Below, one piece after another: positions 5,776 to 6,836 of a stretch of 6,836 nt of DNA (position 1 is the first letter of the stretch; every line of letters starts with the position of its first letter). The position numbers and the translations under genes are program-made. The stretch is from CAYFZR01 sp046760505 [NCBI: Candidatus Hydrothermarchaeota archaeon] (GTDB lineage Archaea > CAYFZR01), in NCBI GenBank assembly GCA_046760505.1, contig JBHIEG010000055.1, forward strand, positions 1-6,836, given 5' to 3'. The notes below the pieces were generated by a model. The model did not search any database. It was not told where the DNA came from and saw only the letters and a list, made by a program, of their open reading frames with translations.

Positions 5776-5984
5776 TCAGTTACCTCCAAAATCGGGATAA
5801 GGATACCTATGGACGAAATAATTCCTTTGAATTCCTTAATCCAAGAACTATGTAATATATCTCCACTGCCTAACAAATCGAGACCTTTTAATCTGGCTTG
5901 TTCTGCTAAATTATCAAAGTTCATCTCTTTGGAGGCTGAACCTGAGCATTTTCCATGAATGTGGAGATCTGCGTTTATTAACAT
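5763..5984 (-). pseudogene. EndoQ-like PHP nuclease remnant, truncated
   Basis: The first 55 residues match the start of EndoQ-type PHP endonucleases, archaeal repair enzymes that nick DNA 5' of deaminated bases. They contain NADLHIHGKCSGSASKEMNF with the PHP metal motif DLHIH, LAEQARLKGLDLLGSGDILH with the GD-LH motif, and SSWIKEF. The family is normally about 400 residues; this frame ends after 73. The last part, ISSIGILIPILEVTDWKR, may join a later strand of the domain across a deletion. Most metal-binding residues and the whole C-terminal region are gone, so it is not expected to cut DNA. The ATG at 5982-5984 lies four bases after the PAC2 stop with a GGGTGA ribosome site. Its end overlaps the aIF1A start, and the residual ORF may serve only to carry ribosomes there. 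Confidence 0.82.
5781..5786 (-). promoter_or_regulatory. Ribosome binding site for the TTG start of aIF1A
   Basis: GGAGGT lies six bases before TTG 5773-5775 and inside the last codons of the EndoQ-like remnant. It supports the unusual TTG start. Confidence 0.7.
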
Positions 5985-5988
5985 CGAT

Positions 5989-6768
5989 TCACCCGATGTA
6001 ACGGAGATCTTCATCCACATCTATATCTTTGTGGGCAGCCTCAAGTGCCTTCTTTTGCATCTCATATATTCGAGGGAGTGTTTTTTCTGCCTCCTTTGCT
6101 CGGTTTTCAAGCTCGTCTAGATCTATTTCTATCTTCAGTATTTTGGTCAAAACCTCTAAAACTGCTTTTGCAGACTTTGCATCCACTAAGTATCCAGACG
6201 TCTCACCCATCAAACATACACCATTCATCCCTCTGAGCTCGCCTACGCCCAGAAGAAGTCCAGAGGTTCCTACTATGCCACCTCTTTCGTCTTCAGTCTC
6301 AAAATCGATACCGTATTTTTCCATCTCTTTAATCAACGAGAGATCAGTTGTAGCGCCAAATACTCGCGGCTTTTTTACAATTCTCCCTGTGCCATAACCT
6401 CCTAGGGTAAATATTTGCTTTGTATTATATTTCTCTACAACGTCCAATATCTTGCTAACGATGTCGTATTGACCTTGAGAGGTTAGACCTTGAGTATTTC
6501 CCACAACGAATATGAGATCTGGATGAGACCCTTTTCCTTTGTAGAAATAGAACTCATTGGACATCAACTTTATGGTACCGTCCTCTTTCACTAGAATTTG
6601 GGGTGGGAAATCTGGGGAAAAAAGATCTGCAAACTTCTTTGCATCAATTTCATTTATCATGTGCTCCGCAGCTAATTTTCCGACATGTCCTATTCCTGGC
6701 AAACCCTCAATAAGTATCGGATTCTCCAGTTTTGGTTCGACATAAATCTTAACTATTGCCTCTTTCAT
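5989..6768 (-). CDS. PAC2-family proteasome assembly chaperone (PbaB-like)
   Basis: A 259-residue protein of the PAC2/COG2047 family, archaeal relatives of the eukaryotic 20S assembly chaperones; the PbaA and PbaB members bind proteasome alpha subunits. Family signatures are ENPILIEGLPGIGHVGKLAA (15-34), DFPPQILVKEDG (53-64), TLGGYGTG (121-128), GGIVGTSGLLLGVGELRGM (163-181) and a helical C-terminus ending in DLRYIG. The ending resembles but does not exactly match the HbYX motif used to dock in alpha-ring pockets, since Tyr is third and not second from the end. The length is normal and no lesion is seen. The ATG at 6766-6768 follows the FKBP stop by 14 bases with only a weak ribosome site. 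Pairing with FKBP suggests a protein-folding and assembly operon. Confidence 0.9.
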   Translation of the reverse strand: MKEAIVKIYVEPKLENPILIEGLPGIGHVGKLAAEHMINEIDAKKFADLFSPDFPPQILVKEDGTIKLMSNEFYFYKGKGSHPDLIFVVGNTQGLTSQGQYDIVSKILDVVEKYNTKQIFTLGGYGTGRIVKKPRVFGATTDLSLIKEMEKYGIDFETEDERGGIVGTSGLLLGVGELRGMNGVCLMGETSGYLVDAKSAKAVLEVLTKILKIEIDLDELENRAKEAEKTLPRIYEMQKKALEAAHKDIDVDEDLRYIG

Positions 6769-6782
6769 ACCAACCGCTTTCT

Positions 6783-6836
6783 TTATTTCTTTGCTACTAT
6801 ATCCTCAACCTTTATCTCAAAGATTAGGGTCTTACC
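6783..6836 (-). CDS. FKBP-type peptidyl-prolyl isomerase, last 17 residues (cut by window edge)
   Basis: Only GKTLIFEIKVEDIVAKK and the stop are in the window. This is the typical C-terminal strand of long archaeal SlyD-like FKBPs, where the IF-domain proteins act as prolyl isomerases and chaperones in the cytoplasm. The rest of the gene lies beyond the right edge, so whether it is intact cannot be seen. It stands 14 bases upstream of the PAC2 gene on the same strand. Its DNA is identical over 41 bases to the FKBP remnant near 2242-2282, and the two diverge only in the last few codons. Confidence 0.75.
   Translation of the reverse strand, partial: GKTLIFEIKVEDIVAKK
6796..6836 (-). repeat. 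41-bp direct repeat, copy 2 (inside the FKBP gene end)
   Basis: Exact copy of 2242-2282 in the same orientation. The match is still perfect at the window edge, so the repeat may extend further. Confidence 0.95.

Noticed and set aside
5985-6020. Extended start of the EndoQ-like remnant (12 extra codons)
   Set aside because: The extension lies inside the PAC2 gene, while the ATG at 5984 has a proper ribosome site and matches the family N-terminus.
6029-6397. 122-codon plus-strand open frame
   Set aside because: Ser/Phe/Pro-rich antisense shadow of the PAC2 chaperone gene.
2217-6836. Composite transposon bounded by the 41-bp repeats
   Set aside because: The repeats are coding FKBP sequence; no transposase, terminal inverted repeats or target duplication is seen.

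Overview
The window looks like archaeal chromosome, most likely from a euryarchaeon with an AT-rich genome. The evidence is an HMf-type histone, an archaeal aIF1A, a PAC2/COG2047-type proteasome assembly chaperone, an EndoQ-like PHP protein, Shine-Dalgarno sites of the GGAGGTGA type and TATA boxes. I cannot name a genus from the sequence. Nearly everything reads on the minus strand; only the intact histone gene reads on the plus strand.

Positions 1-2325, read right to left, hold a candidate transcription unit: an FKBP remnant that keeps a strong TATA box and ribosome site, a possible 45-residue Cys/His mini-protein, a CPYC thioredoxin/glutaredoxin-like protein, trehalose-6-phosphate synthase (otsA) and trehalose-phosphatase (otsB, cut by the window edge). 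otsA and otsB overlap by 8 bases. Together they would make trehalose from a sugar nucleotide and glucose-6-phosphate.

Positions 2217-3968 are a dense run of broken genes, all on the minus strand: an FKBP remnant with a large internal deletion, an archaeal histone with a frameshift, a stop and an internal deletion, an unrecognised protein broken across frames, and a stomatin/slipin membrane protein with a stop at codon 4, a frameshift and a lost C-terminus. Between the first two lies a gene-free AT-rich stretch with a 60-bp tandem duplication. An intact histone gene (4223-4432) follows, reading the other way.

Positions 4579-6836, read right to left, hold an information-processing cluster: the 3' end of an intact FKBP-type prolyl isomerase, the PAC2 chaperone, a truncated EndoQ-like PHP remnant, aIF1A and a class I methyltransferase. 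The EndoQ remnant runs into the aIF1A start and overlaps it, so it now resembles an upstream leader ORF.

The main theme is gene decay beside functional genes. A 41-bp perfect direct repeat links the FKBP remnant near 2260 to the FKBP gene at the right edge, which suggests a recent duplication followed by deletion. I found no convincing new defence or mobile system, CRISPR array, tRNA or rRNA. The best leads are the small Cys/His ORF, the reuse of the FKBP promoter, and the EndoQ remnant upstream of aIF1A.
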